A stretch of 64,000 nucleotides of DNA from Dehalococcoidia bacterium (GCA_025060295.1 JANXCH010000001.1:176773-240772); one strand, 5' to 3'; shown: positions 8,493 to 18,057, counted from the stretch's first letter. The notes: generated from the sequence alone by a model not told the origin. A program made the numbers and translations.

Positions 8493-9164
8493 CTACAGTT
8501 CTATCTCCTTCAGGTCGGGGGCGAGGTGCAGGGGGGCATCGGTAAGGGCCTGCACCTCTTGGGGCGTCCAGCCGGGAGCAATTTCCTTCAGCAAGAGGCC
8601 TGTTCCCCTGATCACCTCTATCACAGCCAGGTCGGTAACGATGAGGCTCACACACTCCTTGGCGGTGATGGGGTAGGTGCACTCCCGCAGGATTTTGGGG
8701 CGCCCCTGCTTATCGGTGTGCTCCATAGCCACGATCACCTTTTTGGCGCCCACGGCCAAGTCCATCGCCCCACCCACATTGCCAATGCCGCGCGCAGGGT
8801 AGAACCAGTTGGCCAGGTCGCCCCGCTGGGAGACTTGCAAAGCGCCCAGCACGGTGATGTCTATATGTCCACCCCGCATCATGGCGAAGGCGTCGGCCGA
8901 GTGGAAAAAGGCCATGCCCGGCACCCTTTTGAGGAACTGGCCGCCGGCGTTGATCAGGTCAATATCCTCCTCGCCGGGGTCGGCCAAGGGGCCATAGCCT
9001 AGCACTCCACTCTCCGATTGGTAGAGGATCTCCCGTCCCTCGGGCACATATTGGGAAACCAGGGTGGGGATGCCGATCCCCAGGTTGACCACCGCCCCGT
9101 CGGGCAGTTCCTTGGCCACGCGCATGGCGATGCCGTCGCGGTCGAGGCGTTGTTTGGTGCCCAT
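8493..9164 (-). CDS. 3-oxoacid CoA-transferase, subunit B
   Basis: The 223-residue beta subunit of a family I CoA transferase, which moves CoA between succinyl- or acetyl-CoA and a (3-oxo)acid. The catalytic glutamate lies in SESGVLG, and VNLGIGIPTLV and GGHIDITVLGALQV are typical of the SCOT/AtoA group. ATG start with AGGTGAGG upstream. It follows subunit A after 9 bases, the usual A-B order. The exact acid substrate is unknown. Confidence 0.92.
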   Translation of the reverse strand: MGTKQRLDRDGIAMRVAKELPDGAVVNLGIGIPTLVSQYVPEGREILYQSESGVLGYGPLADPGEEDIDLINAGGQFLKRVPGMAFFHSADAFAMMRGGHIDITVLGALQVSQRGDLANWFYPARGIGNVGGAMDLAVGAKKVIVAMEHTDKQGRPKILRECTYPITAKECVSLIVTDLAVIEVIRGTGLLLKEIAPGWTPQEVQALTDAPLHLAPDLKEIEL

Positions 9165-9173
9165 ACTGGTGCC

Positions 9174-9968
9174 TCACCTGCTAGAAAGGTTACCTTGCCC
9201 CGCCCGTTGCTGGCGAAGCCTTTCATAGGTCTCCGCAAGGATAGGAGTTTCATCTTGGGGGCGTACCACGATGCGCTTGACATAAACCGCCGGCGTGTGC
9301 ACATGGTCAGGGTCTAGCACCCCCGGCTCCACCACCTCGTCCACCTCGGCGATGGTGATGCGGGCGGCGGTGGCCATCACGGCGTTGAAGTTGCGGGAGG
9401 TGCCCCTATATACCAGGTTGCCCAAGCGATCCGCCCGCCACGCACGGATGAAGGCGTAGTCCGCCGTCAGGGCCGTCTCCAGCACGTACTCCCGCCCGTT
9501 GAACACCCGCTTTTCCTTCCCCTGCTCCAACAGCGTCCCCACCCCCGTGGGGGTGTAAAAGGCGGCGATACCCGCACCCCCCGCCCGGATGCGCTCCACC
9601 AAAGTCCCCTGGGGCACCGTCTCGATCTCCAGTTTCCCCTCCCTCCAGGCCCGCTCAGCAGCTGACATTACCGACGGGTTGGCGGTTACGGGGAAGGAGG
9701 CGATAACCTTCCGCACCTGCCCATTCTCAATCAGGATGGAGTGGTCAATGTAGCGTTTGCTTCCTGGCATCCCGAAGCCGGCGGCCATGGCGATGCCTGC
9801 CGTGTTGGAGATGATGGTCAAGTTTTTGGCCCCGTGCTCCCAGAGGGCCAGGATGAGGAAGTGGGGCATCCCTCCCGGCCCGCCGAAGCCGTCTAGGAAA
9901 AGAGTAGCCCCATCAGGGATATCGGCCACCGCCTCCCGAAAGGTGGGGACAACCTTGCGAATAGGCAC
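9174..9968 (-). CDS. 3-oxoacid CoA-transferase, subunit A
   Basis: The alpha subunit, 264 residues, with the family I glycine-rich loop GFGGPGGMPHFLI near the N terminus. It is somewhat longer than a typical AtoD/ScoA (about 220-235), mostly through the C terminus. GTG start at 9968 with GGAGGT eight bases upstream. With subunit B it forms a two-gene operon, transcribed divergently from leuS. The 118-base gap holds possible -10 boxes for both directions (TATGAT on minus, TACGAT at 10048 on plus) but no convincing -35. Confidence 0.9.
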   Translation of the reverse strand: MPIRKVVPTFREAVADIPDGATLFLDGFGGPGGMPHFLILALWEHGAKNLTIISNTAGIAMAAGFGMPGSKRYIDHSILIENGQVRKVIASFPVTANPSVMSAAERAWREGKLEIETVPQGTLVERIRAGGAGIAAFYTPTGVGTLLEQGKEKRVFNGREYVLETALTADYAFIRAWRADRLGNLVYRGTSRNFNAVMATAARITIAEVDEVVEPGVLDPDHVHTPAVYVKRIVVRPQDETPILAETYERLRQQRAGQGNLSSR

Positions 9969-10086
9969 TTACAGCACCTCCGTGCACGGGACCTGCGCTG
10001 TATATATCATACCCATCACCTCCAGGAAAAGGGACAGGCGTTTCTGCTACGATAGAAAGAAAGCCCAGGGAAGGGAGAGGAAGCCC

Positions 10087-12831
10087 ATGCCGACCCGAGA
10101 CGGGAAGTACGCCCCCCTGCGCCGTCTTTTGGAGTTGTATCCCGACATCCGTCTTACCTTGACCTTTGAGGAGGTGGAACAGGGGCGGCCCGAGTGGCGG
10201 GAAACTGCGTATGGTTTCCGAGGGGTCGGGCCTTTGCCCCCGTCCAGCCGTCATTACCGCCAGTGGTGGGCCAACACGCGGAGCCATGTCCAAGCGCGCG
10301 CGTGGTTAGACGCGGGCTGGCGCGTCGTGGCGGTTGATGGAGAACGGCAAAGGGTAACTTTTGAACGGGTGCTCACAGAGCCTCGCTGGGAACCGCAGAT
10401 TATTGAGCCCAAATGGCAAGCACGTTGGGAGCAAGCTGGTCTTCATCGTGTCCCCGACAGGGATGCCCGCCCCAAGTGGTACGAATTGACCATGTACCCC
10501 TACCCATCGGGCGACTTGCACATTGGCCACTGGTATGCCATGGCTCCTTCCGACACCCATGCCCGCTTCCGGCGCATGCAGGGCTATCGGGTGCTCCATC
10601 CGATGGGCTTTGATGCCTTTGGCCTCCCCGCCGAGAATGCGGCCATCCGCCATGGCATTCATCCCTTCACCTGGACTATGCAGAACATAGAGCGCATGCG
10701 CAAGCAGTTGCGCTCCATCGGGGCCATCTATGACTGGGAACGGGAGGTGAATACCTGCGTCCCTGAGTATTACAAATGGAACCAATGGTTGTTCTTACAG
10801 TTCTATAAGCATGGGTTGGCCTACCGCTCGCGCGCTCCAGTGGTGTGGTGTCCCTCCTGTCAGACGGTTTTGGCCAACGAGCAGGTGGTCAATGGCCGTT
10901 GCGAGCGGTGCGCCACCCCCATCACGCGCCGCGAGATGGAACAGTGGTTCCTGCGCATTACGAAGTATGCCGATGAACTCTTGGACTTCTCGGGGCTGGT
11001 AGACTGGCCCGAGCGCATCCTAACCATGCAGAGGAACTGGATCGGGCGCTCCGAGGGGGTGGAGGTGGATTTCTCCATCGCCCACCTGGGCCTCCCCGAG
11101 AAGCACATCCGCGTGTTCACCACCCGCATTGATACCATCTACGGCGTGACTTTCCTGGTGCTTGCCCCCGAGCACCCCTTGGTGCCCCTTCTCACTACCC
11201 CTGAGCGGCGCGCCCAGGTGGAGGCCTATGTGGAGAACGCCCGCAGGCAGTCGGACATTGAGCGCCTCTCCACCGAGCGGGAGAAGACAGGAATATTCCT
11301 GGGGACGTATTGCATCAACCCCTATAACGGCCAGCGGGTGCCCATCTTCACCGCCGATTATGCTGTAGCGTGGTATGCCACGGGAGCGGTCATGGGCGTC
11401 CCCGCGCATGACCAGCGGGATTTTGAGTTCGCCCGCAGGTTCGGTCTGCCCATCACTGTAGTGGTGGCTCCCGAGGGGTGGGACGGCAAGCCTTTGGAGC
11501 GCGTGTGGGAAGGGCCAGGGGTGATGGTCAACTCTGGCCCCTTTACAGGAATGCCCAACGACCGCGCCAAGCAGGCCATGGCCGATTACGCCGAGCGCCA
11601 GGGCTTCGGCAAGCGGGCCGTCGTCTACCGCATGCGGGACTGGCTCATCAGTCGCCAGCGTTATTGGGGCACTCCCATCCCCATCGTGTATTGCTCCGCC
11701 TGCGGCATTGTCCCCGTCCCCGAGAAGGACTTGCCCGTCCTTTTGCCCCTGGACGCCCAGTTCAAACCCACCGGGGAATCGCCTTTGCTGTATCACGAGA
11801 ACTTCCTGCGCACCACCTGCCCCCAGTGTCAGCGCCCCGCTCGCCGGGAAAGCGATACTATGGACACCTTCGTGGATTCCTCCTGGTACTTCCTGCGCTA
11901 TATCAGCCCCAAGGATACTGACCGCCCCTGGGACCCCGACTTGGTGCGCCACTGGCTCCCCGTGGATCAATACACGGGCGGTGCCGAGCACGCCGTCATG
12001 CACCTGCTCTACGCCCGTTTCTTCGTGAAGGCCCTGCGAGATATGGGGCTTCTGCACTTCAGCGAGCCCTTCCTGCGCCTGTATAACCAGGGCGTTATCA
12101 CCTACCTGGGCGAGAAAATGAGCAAATCCCGCGGGAATGTGGTGCCTCCTGATCCCTATGTGGAACGCCTGGGAGCCGACACGGTTCGGGTATACCTGAT
12201 GTTCCTGGGACCGTGGGAGAAGGGGGGCGACTGGTCAGTCTCGGGCATCAATGGAGCCACTCGTTGGCTCAACCGCGTGTGGGACCTGTTGCGCCGTCCG
12301 CCCAGTGCCCTGGCGGGCAAGCCCGTCCGTGAAACCTCCCAGCGTATCTTCACTCGCAAACTCCATCAAACCATTAAGAAGGTCTATCACGACCTGGACG
12401 GTTTCCAGTTCAACACGGCTATTGCCGCTCTTATGGACTTCACCAATGCCCTGCAGGAGGCATGGGAAAGGGCAGATATCGGGCCCGACCTGTGGCACGA
12501 GGCCGTGGAGAAAACCATACTGATGTTGGCCCCCATTGTGCCCCACTTGGCTGAAGAGTTATGGGAACAGACGGGCCACGCTTTCAGTGTGCACACCCAG
12601 TCTTTCCCCCAGTGGGACGAGACTTTAGCCGCAGCCGAGACGGTTACTCTGGTGGTGCAGGTGGACGGCAAGGTGCGAGATAGGATTCCGGTGCCCGCTG
12701 ACCTGCCCGAGGAGGAGGCCAAACGGCGGGCGTTACAAAGCCCTCACGTGCAACGCCACCTGAACGGGCGCAGAGTGCAGCGGATCGTATTTGTTCCCGG
12801 GCGGATGCTGGTGAACATCGTGACCCAGTAG
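10087..12831 (+). CDS. leuS: Leucyl-tRNA synthetase with N-terminal DUF7662-like extension
   Basis: Charges tRNA-Leu. From about residue 100 the 914-residue protein is a bacterial LeuRS: class I HIGH motif at 145-148, zinc-type connective segment (CPSCQTVL...CERC), CP1 editing domain (VMGVPAHDQRDFEF), second zinc knuckle (CSACG...CPQC), KMSKS at 677-681, and anticodon and C-terminal domains. Residues 1-98 are extra: KYAPLRRLLE, LTLTFEEVE, PLPPSSRHYRQWWANTRSH and ARAWLDAGWRV match what I know of the small DUF7662 family, normally a free-standing protein. The ATG at 10087 has GGGAGAGGA upstream. The only candidate internal start near the LeuRS core (GTG, about 10371) has no Shine-Dalgarno, so the fusion looks real. 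An upstream reading frame back to 9757 overlaps the CoA transferase and is rejected. Confidence 0.93.
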   Translation: MPTRDGKYAPLRRLLELYPDIRLTLTFEEVEQGRPEWRETAYGFRGVGPLPPSSRHYRQWWANTRSHVQARAWLDAGWRVVAVDGERQRVTFERVLTEPRWEPQIIEPKWQARWEQAGLHRVPDRDARPKWYELTMYPYPSGDLHIGHWYAMAPSDTHARFRRMQGYRVLHPMGFDAFGLPAENAAIRHGIHPFTWTMQNIERMRKQLRSIGAIYDWEREVNTCVPEYYKWNQWLFLQFYKHGLAYRSRAPVVWCPSCQTVLANEQVVNGRCERCATPITRREMEQWFLRITKYADELLDFSGLVDWPERILTMQRNWIGRSEGVEVDFSIAHLGLPEKHIRVFTTRIDTIYGVTFLVLAPEHPLVPLLTTPERRAQVEAYVENARRQSDIERLSTEREKTGIFLGTYCINPYNGQRVPIFTADYAVAWYATGAVMGVPAHDQRDFEFARRFGLPITVVVAPEGWDGKPLERVWEGPGVMVNSGPFTGMPNDRAKQAMADYAERQGFGKRAVVYRMRDWLISRQRYWGTPIPIVYCSACGIVPVPEKDLPVLLPLDAQFKPTGESPLLYHENFLRTTCPQCQRPARRESDTMDTFVDSSWYFLRYISPKDTDRPWDPDLVRHWLPVDQYTGGAEHAVMHLLYARFFVKALRDMGLLHFSEPFLRLYNQGVITYLGEKMSKSRGNVVPPDPYVERLGADTVRVYLMFLGPWEKGGDWSVSGINGATRWLNRVWDLLRRPPSALAGKPVRETSQRIFTRKLHQTIKKVYHDLDGFQFNTAIAALMDFTNALQEAWERADIGPDLWHEAVEKTILMLAPIVPHLAEELWEQTGHAFSVHTQSFPQWDETLAAAETVTLVVQVDGKVRDRIPVPADLPEEEAKRRALQSPHVQRHLNGRRVQRIVFVPGRMLVNIVTQ

Positions 12832-12841
12832 GCCCGTCGCC

Positions 12842-14122
12842 TTACCCAGAAGCCGCCTGGGGGGAAGGGGTAGGGCGGCGCGCCGCCAGGAAGCACAGGG
12901 AACCGATCACCGTTACCACGGCGACCACCACGAAGGCCAGGCGGTAGCCCACCCTGTCGGCCACATAGCCCACGAACAGGGGGCCGGCGATGGTGCCCAG
13001 GGTGGTGATAAGGTTCATAGACCCGGAGATGGTGGCAAAGGCACGCCGCCCGAAGTAATCGCCTCGGATGGCGGTGGTGAACGGCGCCCGTGCCCCCCAC
13101 GCCACCCCGTGCAACACGCCAAACAGCATCGCTACGGCTAAACTGTGGGTAACGGCTAACACCAGCAGTGCTACCCCCTGTCCTGCTGTGAGCACGGTTA
13201 GGGCGATGCGTTTATCCACGCGATCCCCCACGAGCCCCCCGGCCAGTTGGGCAGGGATGCCCACCGCGGTGCTCACAGTTACCACCGTGGCCGCCACCGC
13301 CAGGGGCAGGTCCACCTCGTTGTAGAGAAACGGCACCAGGTGCACCACCACCGCATTTGTGGGGATCAGGGCGACCGAGTGACCCAGAGAGATGGCCCAA
13401 AAGGCACGGGTGCGCACCGCCTGGCGAAGGGAGAAATCGGGTTCTGCGGGAGGGGGAGGTTGCCCCCGAGCGGTCGGAGGATGGGGCGCTCCATCAGGCA
13501 AAAGGCCGAAATCCTCGGGACGGCGGCGCACCAGAAGGGCCATCGGCACCCCTACAATCAGGAGGAATATGCCGGCCCCCACGCTGGTGGTGCGCCATCC
13601 CCAGCGCTCCAGGGCGAGGGCCAGGAGGGGCACCAACAATCCACCCACGCTCAGCCCGATGCCTAACAACGAGGCGGCCGTCGCCCGCCGACGAATGAAC
13701 CAGTTGTTCACCGCCGCCGAAAGGGTTAACCATCCCGCCAGACTGAAGCCTAACGCCAACACCAGAAAACTGGCATAAAACCAGGCGGGGGTGTTTGTCA
13801 AACTGAACAGGCCATACCCCACCGTGCACAGAGCCAACCCGACGATAAGCATCCGTCGGGGACCGAGCCGGTCAATAAAAAAGCCCTCCACAGGCCCCAA
13901 CAACCCCCCTTCTAACCGGGCAAAAGAGTAGGCACCTGACAGCATGGTGCGGCTCCACCCGAACTCCCGTTGCAGGGCCACGAAAAAAGTGCCGAACCCA
14001 TGGAAGAACAATGCTCCTACAAGGGCCTGGAACCCCGCCCCCACAAGGGCAACCCACCAACCATAGAAAATGCGCGGGGCCCGCACAACCCTGCTCAGAG
14101 CGGTGATCGGGTGGTGGGCCAT
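12842..14122 (-). CDS. MFS transporter
   Basis: A 426-residue permease of the major facilitator superfamily with about 12 membrane segments and two halves joined by a cytoplasmic loop near residues 205-235. Visible MFS signatures are FYGWWVALVGAGF at the start, FIDRLGPRRM (loop 2-3 motif) and LVGDRVDKRIAL in the second half. It resembles carboxylate/oxalate-formate type carriers. ATG start with GGAAGGGTGAG upstream. It converges with leuS, leaving only 10 bases. A second carrier with the same architecture lies at 52034-53413. Substrate unknown. Confidence 0.88.
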   Translation of the reverse strand: MAHHPITALSRVVRAPRIFYGWWVALVGAGFQALVGALFFHGFGTFFVALQREFGWSRTMLSGAYSFARLEGGLLGPVEGFFIDRLGPRRMLIVGLALCTVGYGLFSLTNTPAWFYASFLVLALGFSLAGWLTLSAAVNNWFIRRRATAASLLGIGLSVGGLLVPLLALALERWGWRTTSVGAGIFLLIVGVPMALLVRRRPEDFGLLPDGAPHPPTARGQPPPPAEPDFSLRQAVRTRAFWAISLGHSVALIPTNAVVVHLVPFLYNEVDLPLAVAATVVTVSTAVGIPAQLAGGLVGDRVDKRIALTVLTAGQGVALLVLAVTHSLAVAMLFGVLHGVAWGARAPFTTAIRGDYFGRRAFATISGSMNLITTLGTIAGPLFVGYVADRVGYRLAFVVVAVVTVIGSLCFLAARRPTPSPQAASG

Positions 14123-14210
14123 GTTCTCACCCTTCCTGTGCGCCCGTCCTACCCAAGGGGGTGCACTATGCTACCATAGAAGCACAAGGCTCCCGTGAGC
14201 GGTGCTAGGT

Positions 14211-14987
14211 ATGGAGTATAAAGACATCCTTTACGAAAGGGAAGGGGGTATCGCCACCATCACCCTCAATCGCCCCGAGACCCTCAACGCCACCACACCC
14301 CGCATGCAGGAGGAGATCGCCCACGCATTGGGCGTCGCTGCCGAGGACGCCTCGGTGCGCGTGGTCATCCTCACGGGGATGGGCAGGGCCTTCTGCGCCG
14401 GAGCCAACCCCCGCACCTTGGCCGAACGGCAATCTTCGGGGGCATTTCCCCCCACCGTGCACCGAGTGGCCAAGGCCTTGTGGCAATTCCCGAAGCCTGT
14501 TATCGGTGCCATCAACGGGCCGGCCGTGGGCGGGGGAATGGACCTAGCCTCCCTCTGTGACATCCGCCTCGCCTCCGACAGGGCGCGGTTCGGCATGGCC
14601 TATGTGCGCATGGGCACCATCCCTGCCGAGGGGGGATTGTGGCTTCTGCCGCGGCATATCGGCTTGTCCAACGCCTTGGACCTGATCTGGACGGGCCGTT
14701 TAATCGATGCCCAGGAGGCCTTCCGCCTCGGCTATGTGCAGGCGGTGTTTGTTCACCAGGAGTTCCCCCAGCGCGTGCGGGAGTATGCCCAGAGATTGGC
14801 CACGGGGCCGACGGTGGCCATCAACACGGCCAAGGTCTTGGCTTACCGTTTCCTGGCTGTAACAGACTTTACGGAGGCCCTGCATCAGACGGCGGAAGCC
14901 GCCGCAGTGGTCAACGCCACGGAGGACGCCAAAGAGGGGCCCAGGGCCTGGCTGGAGCGCCGCGAACCCCGCTTCCAGGGACGATAA
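14211..14987 (+). CDS. Enoyl-CoA hydratase/isomerase family protein
   Basis: A crotonase-fold protein of 258 residues. Visible are the CoA-binding/oxyanion segments AFCAGAN and GPAVGGGMDLASLCDIRLAS, and TGRLIDAQEAFRLGYV, where one catalytic glutamate normally sits. Where typical hydratases have PGAGG this protein has PAEGG, so the reaction (hydratase, isomerase or other) is open. The start is ambiguous: ATG 14211 gives the common N terminus MEYKDILYE; a GTG at 14202 is also in frame. A TATGCT box near 14167 could be its -10. Confidence 0.88.
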   Translation: MEYKDILYEREGGIATITLNRPETLNATTPRMQEEIAHALGVAAEDASVRVVILTGMGRAFCAGANPRTLAERQSSGAFPPTVHRVAKALWQFPKPVIGAINGPAVGGGMDLASLCDIRLASDRARFGMAYVRMGTIPAEGGLWLLPRHIGLSNALDLIWTGRLIDAQEAFRLGYVQAVFVHQEFPQRVREYAQRLATGPTVAINTAKVLAYRFLAVTDFTEALHQTAEAAAVVNATEDAKEGPRAWLERREPRFQGR

Positions 14988-15002
14988 ATAGGAGGAACCG
15001 TG

Positions 15003-15686
15003 ATGGCGCGCCGAAAGCGTCAACCCGAGGGAGGCCGTTCACGCCGTGCCCTTGTGCTGGGGGGCGCAGTGGGGCTGGGGCTGGTATTGGTGGCGGTGCT
15101 GGTACTCGTGGCCCGCATCGCCCAGTCCCCTCGCCGCGCACCCCTCTTGACAACCCCCTTCCCCCAGGTTACCCCGGTTCCCAATGCCGTATCCCTGACG
15201 GTGTTTTTCGACTTTCAATGCCCGTACTGCGGGCAGTTCGCTCGGGAGAGCGAACCAAAGTTGCGTCAAGAGTATATTCAACGGGGGCTGGTCAATCTGC
15301 GCGCTGTGCACTTCCCCATCCTGGGGAACGAGTCTTGGCTGGCCGCCCAGGCCACTGAATGCGCCCGGGAGCAGGGGCGCTTCTGGGAATATTACGATGC
15401 CCTGTTCCACAAGCAGGCTGGGGAAAATCGGGGTACCTACTCCCCACGTAACCTCAAAGCCTGGGCAAGGGAGGTGGGCTTAGACGGTGCCCAGTTTGAT
15501 GCCTGCCTGGACAGCGGGCGCACCTTGTCCAAAGTGGAGCAGGACTTTCAAGAGGGAAGGCGCTTGGGGGTCAACTCCACCCCCACCTTTATCGTGGACG
15601 GACAGATGATTCGGGGGCTGATGCCATGGGAACGGTTTCGTCTCGTTCTGGACGACGCATTGCGTCGCCGCGGCCTGTCGCCGTAA
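15003..15686 (+). CDS. DsbA-family thiol-disulfide oxidoreductase, membrane-anchored
   Basis: An extracytoplasmic disulfide oxidoreductase of 227 residues. A positively charged start and a membrane anchor (about residues 16-40) precede a thioredoxin/DsbA fold with the active site CPYC in FDFQCPYCGQF and the cis-proline region NSTPTFIVDG. It introduces disulfides into exported proteins. The ATG at 15003 lies six bases after AGGAGGA; a GTG one codon earlier is possible. The VKOR gene next to it is its likely electron acceptor. Confidence 0.92.
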   Translation: MARRKRQPEGGRSRRALVLGGAVGLGLVLVAVLVLVARIAQSPRRAPLLTTPFPQVTPVPNAVSLTVFFDFQCPYCGQFARESEPKLRQEYIQRGLVNLRAVHFPILGNESWLAAQATECAREQGRFWEYYDALFHKQAGENRGTYSPRNLKAWAREVGLDGAQFDACLDSGRTLSKVEQDFQEGRRLGVNSTPTFIVDGQMIRGLMPWERFRLVLDDALRRRGLSP

Positions 15687-15700
15687 AGCAGCGGCTCTCT

Positions 15701-16123
15701 ATGGACTGGGGCCGTTGGCTACAGGCCTGTTTGGCGGGGCAGGGTATTGGGGTTGCAGGTTATCTGACCATTGTCCACTACCTGGGCACCACCCCGGTGT
15801 GTGTGGCGTCGGAGGGCTGTGCCGTTGTGCAGAACAGCCCCTATGCCACCTTGTGGGGGGTGCCGGTGGCCCTGTTGGGCCTGCTGGTGTATGTGGTGTT
15901 GGGCGTTGTGCCGTTGGTTGAGGGGCGGATGCCCGCCGTCCAGCGGGTGGGGACTGTGGGGAGTTTCATCTTAGCCCTGGGTGGGCTGGGCTTCTCGGCC
16001 TACCTAACTTGGCTGGAACTTTTTGTCATTAAGGCGATCTGTACTTGGTGCGTGTATTCGGCGGTGCTTCTCGCCTTGCTGACCCCGATAACCTTTTGGC
16101 GGGCGTGGAAGGCATGGGCGTGA
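15701..16123 (+). CDS. VKOR-family membrane protein (DsbA re-oxidation)
   Basis: A bacterial vitamin K epoxide reductase homologue of 140 residues with about four membrane helices. It carries both redox cysteine pairs: CVASEGCAVV on the loop and CTWC near the C-terminal helix, plus the loop serine of the family in QNSPYA. It passes electrons from DsbA to quinone. The ATG at 15701 is 14 bases after the dsbA stop and gives the standard N terminus. A longer frame from 15626 would overlap dsbA and add no recognisable sequence. The pair makes a complete oxidative folding module. Confidence 0.92.
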   Translation: MDWGRWLQACLAGQGIGVAGYLTIVHYLGTTPVCVASEGCAVVQNSPYATLWGVPVALLGLLVYVVLGVVPLVEGRMPAVQRVGTVGSFILALGGLGFSAYLTWLELFVIKAICTWCVYSAVLLALLTPITFWRAWKAWA

Positions 16124-16186
16124 ATGTCTGACGCCCGTTGAGAAGCATCCCTCCGAGCCCACGCCACGAAGGGGAGCTGAACACCT

Positions 16187-17497
16187 ATGGTAGATGTGCG
16201 CCCGTTCCAAGGCTTACGCTATCGTCCCTCGGCGGTGGATGATCTCTCGCGGGTGATCAGCCCACCCTATGATGTAGTGCGGGTGGACCAGCGAGGGGTT
16301 CTGTACCAACGCAGTCCCTACAACATCATCCGCCTGGAATACGGCCTCATCTTCCCCGACGATACCCCCGAGGACAATGTATATACGCGCGCCGCTTCCC
16401 TGTATCGGCGGTGGCTCTCCGAGGGGGTGCTGGGCCGGGAAAGTTCCCCCGCTTTGTATGTCCTGCAGGAAGTTTTCCCCTATGGGGGACGACAACGCAC
16501 ACGGCGAGGACTGCTGGGAGCGGTGCGCCTGGAACCCTATGAGCGCCGGGTGGTTTTCCCCCACGAGCACACCTCTCCCGGCCCCAAGCAGGACCGCCTC
16601 CGCCTTCTGCAGGCCACGCAGGCTAGTTTCAGCCCCATTCTTGCCCTTTACCGCCCCAATAACCGTGTGCAACAGATTTTAGATGAGGTAACGGCCACCG
16701 CTCCCGAGGTGGAGGCCCAGGGCTGGGACGCCACCACCTATCGCCTGTGGGTGGTTACCGATAGAGTCCTACAGAGGGCGCTGCGCACTACTTTGGAGAA
16801 TCAGCCCGTCTACTTGGCTGACGGGCACCATCGCTACGAGACAGCCCTAGCCTACGAGGCTATGTGTCAAGCCTCTACTTCCTCCCACCCCGACGACGCC
16901 TTCCACTTCGTGCCCATGTGTCTGGTCAGCATGGATGACCCCGGTCTGGTGGTGGAGGCCTTTCACCGCCTTGTCGGCCCTTTGACGGACGAGGAGCGCC
17001 GGTCGTTGCAGATGCACCAGGAGCGGATGTTCACACCCTCCGAGGCCTCCTGGCCCCTCACCCTGGACACTGTTCGGGCTATCCTGGACAGCATGCCCGG
17101 CGGGGACGTGGCCATCGCTTGTGCCGATAGAGAGGAGGGGAGAATACGCCTCCTGCACCTACGGCCAGGTGTTTTAACTGACCGTGCCCCCCACCCCGCC
17201 CTCTTGAAATGCGACACATGGGTCTTACATGAGGGTTTGCTGAGGCCAGCCTTGGGCAAGGAGGACGCCCTTCCCCAAGGCAAGGTGACTTTCGTGCACA
17301 GCCTAGAGGAGGTGTGGCACCACCTGAATCGGGGGGAGGCCTCCTTGGCGTATCTTCTGCGCCCCATACCCTGGGCAGTATTTGTGGCCGTGGTGGAGGC
17401 CGGTTTGCGCCTACCTCCCAAAAGCACCTATTTTTATCCCAAACTGCCAGCGGGGCTGGTCATCTATCCCGTCGTGGGGAGGCTCCCCCCACCCTAA
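16187..17497 (+). CDS. DUF1015 family protein
   Basis: A 436-residue cytoplasmic protein of the DUF1015 family, recognised from the N terminus VDVRPFQGLRYRP with SPPYDVV, from NIIRLEYG and from LADGHHRYETAL. The family is widespread, often found near serine or sugar metabolism genes, and biochemically undefined to my knowledge. ATG start with AAGGGGAG upstream, 63 bases after the VKOR gene, so it may be in the same transcript. The 3' end contains a GC-rich inverted repeat (GTGGGG/CCCCAC at 17475-17493) without a U tract. Confidence 0.85.
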   Translation: MVDVRPFQGLRYRPSAVDDLSRVISPPYDVVRVDQRGVLYQRSPYNIIRLEYGLIFPDDTPEDNVYTRAASLYRRWLSEGVLGRESSPALYVLQEVFPYGGRQRTRRGLLGAVRLEPYERRVVFPHEHTSPGPKQDRLRLLQATQASFSPILALYRPNNRVQQILDEVTATAPEVEAQGWDATTYRLWVVTDRVLQRALRTTLENQPVYLADGHHRYETALAYEAMCQASTSSHPDDAFHFVPMCLVSMDDPGLVVEAFHRLVGPLTDEERRSLQMHQERMFTPSEASWPLTLDTVRAILDSMPGGDVAIACADREEGRIRLLHLRPGVLTDRAPHPALLKCDTWVLHEGLLRPALGKEDALPQGKVTFVHSLEEVWHHLNRGEASLAYLLRPIPWAVFVAVVEAGLRLPPKSTYFYPKLPAGLVIYPVVGRLPPP

Positions 17498-17550
17498 GCG
17501 AGCGCAGGACAATGATACCCCGCAGGCACACCAGGGTTTCCGGTGTCGCC

Positions 17551-18000
17551 TTAGGGAGATGGCTCGTGGGGCTGGGCGATGGTACGGGCGGCTTGCTGGC
17601 TCCTCTCGGCGATGAAGGCCTCCAGTCGGTGGACCTCGGCGGACAGGGTGATGTCGGTGTCGCCAGCACGCAGGCGGGCCTGAAGTTCGGCCAGTTGGCC
17701 CTTAGCCTCTTCTATGGAAAGAGTCAACTGCAAGGCGTGCAACTCCTCCTGGGCCTGCTGCTTGAGGCGCACGATACGGGCAAGGGTTTTTTCCGCCGTT
17801 TCCAGGCGCTCCTCCACCTCCCCGATGCTGGCCAGGGACAGGTCTAGGGAAGTGGCCCCATATAAGGCGCGGCGGGAAAGGCGGCGCACCTGCACGCGGA
17901 ACTGCTGGCAGGCTGCTCGGAGGGCCTCCTCCCGTCCCTGCAAGTCTGCGATCAGGAGCCGCAGATGGGCTATGGCTCGGTGAATCTCTTGCGCACCCAT
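17551..18000 (-). CDS. Coiled-coil protein of unknown function
   Basis: 149 residues with a high content of Ala, Leu, Glu, Gln and Arg in heptad-like spacing almost throughout, predicting a long alpha-helical coiled coil; no signal peptide and no membrane segment. I do not recognise a family. The ATG at 18000 is preceded by GAGGTGG; a GTG further upstream is also possible. A TAAAAT box lies about 30 bases upstream on the minus strand. It follows the M20 hydrolase on the same strand after 57 bases and may be read with it. Confidence 0.7.
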   Translation of the reverse strand: MGAQEIHRAIAHLRLLIADLQGREEALRAACQQFRVQVRRLSRRALYGATSLDLSLASIGEVEERLETAEKTLARIVRLKQQAQEELHALQLTLSIEEAKGQLAELQARLRAGDTDITLSAEVHRLEAFIAERSQQAARTIAQPHEPSP

Positions 18001-18057
18001 GGCCACCACCTCTACCCTCTATTATTTTACGCGGTGTCCAAGAGCACCTGGCGAGGT

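Noticed and set aside
9757..10086. Extension of leuS upstream to 9757
   Set aside because: It would overlap the CoA-transferase A gene, and the ATG at 10087 has a good Shine-Dalgarno and begins the extra domain cleanly.
11020..12057. A 345-residue open frame antisense to leuS
   Set aside because: A shadow of the LeuRS frame: biased composition, no recognisable motif, no Shine-Dalgarno.
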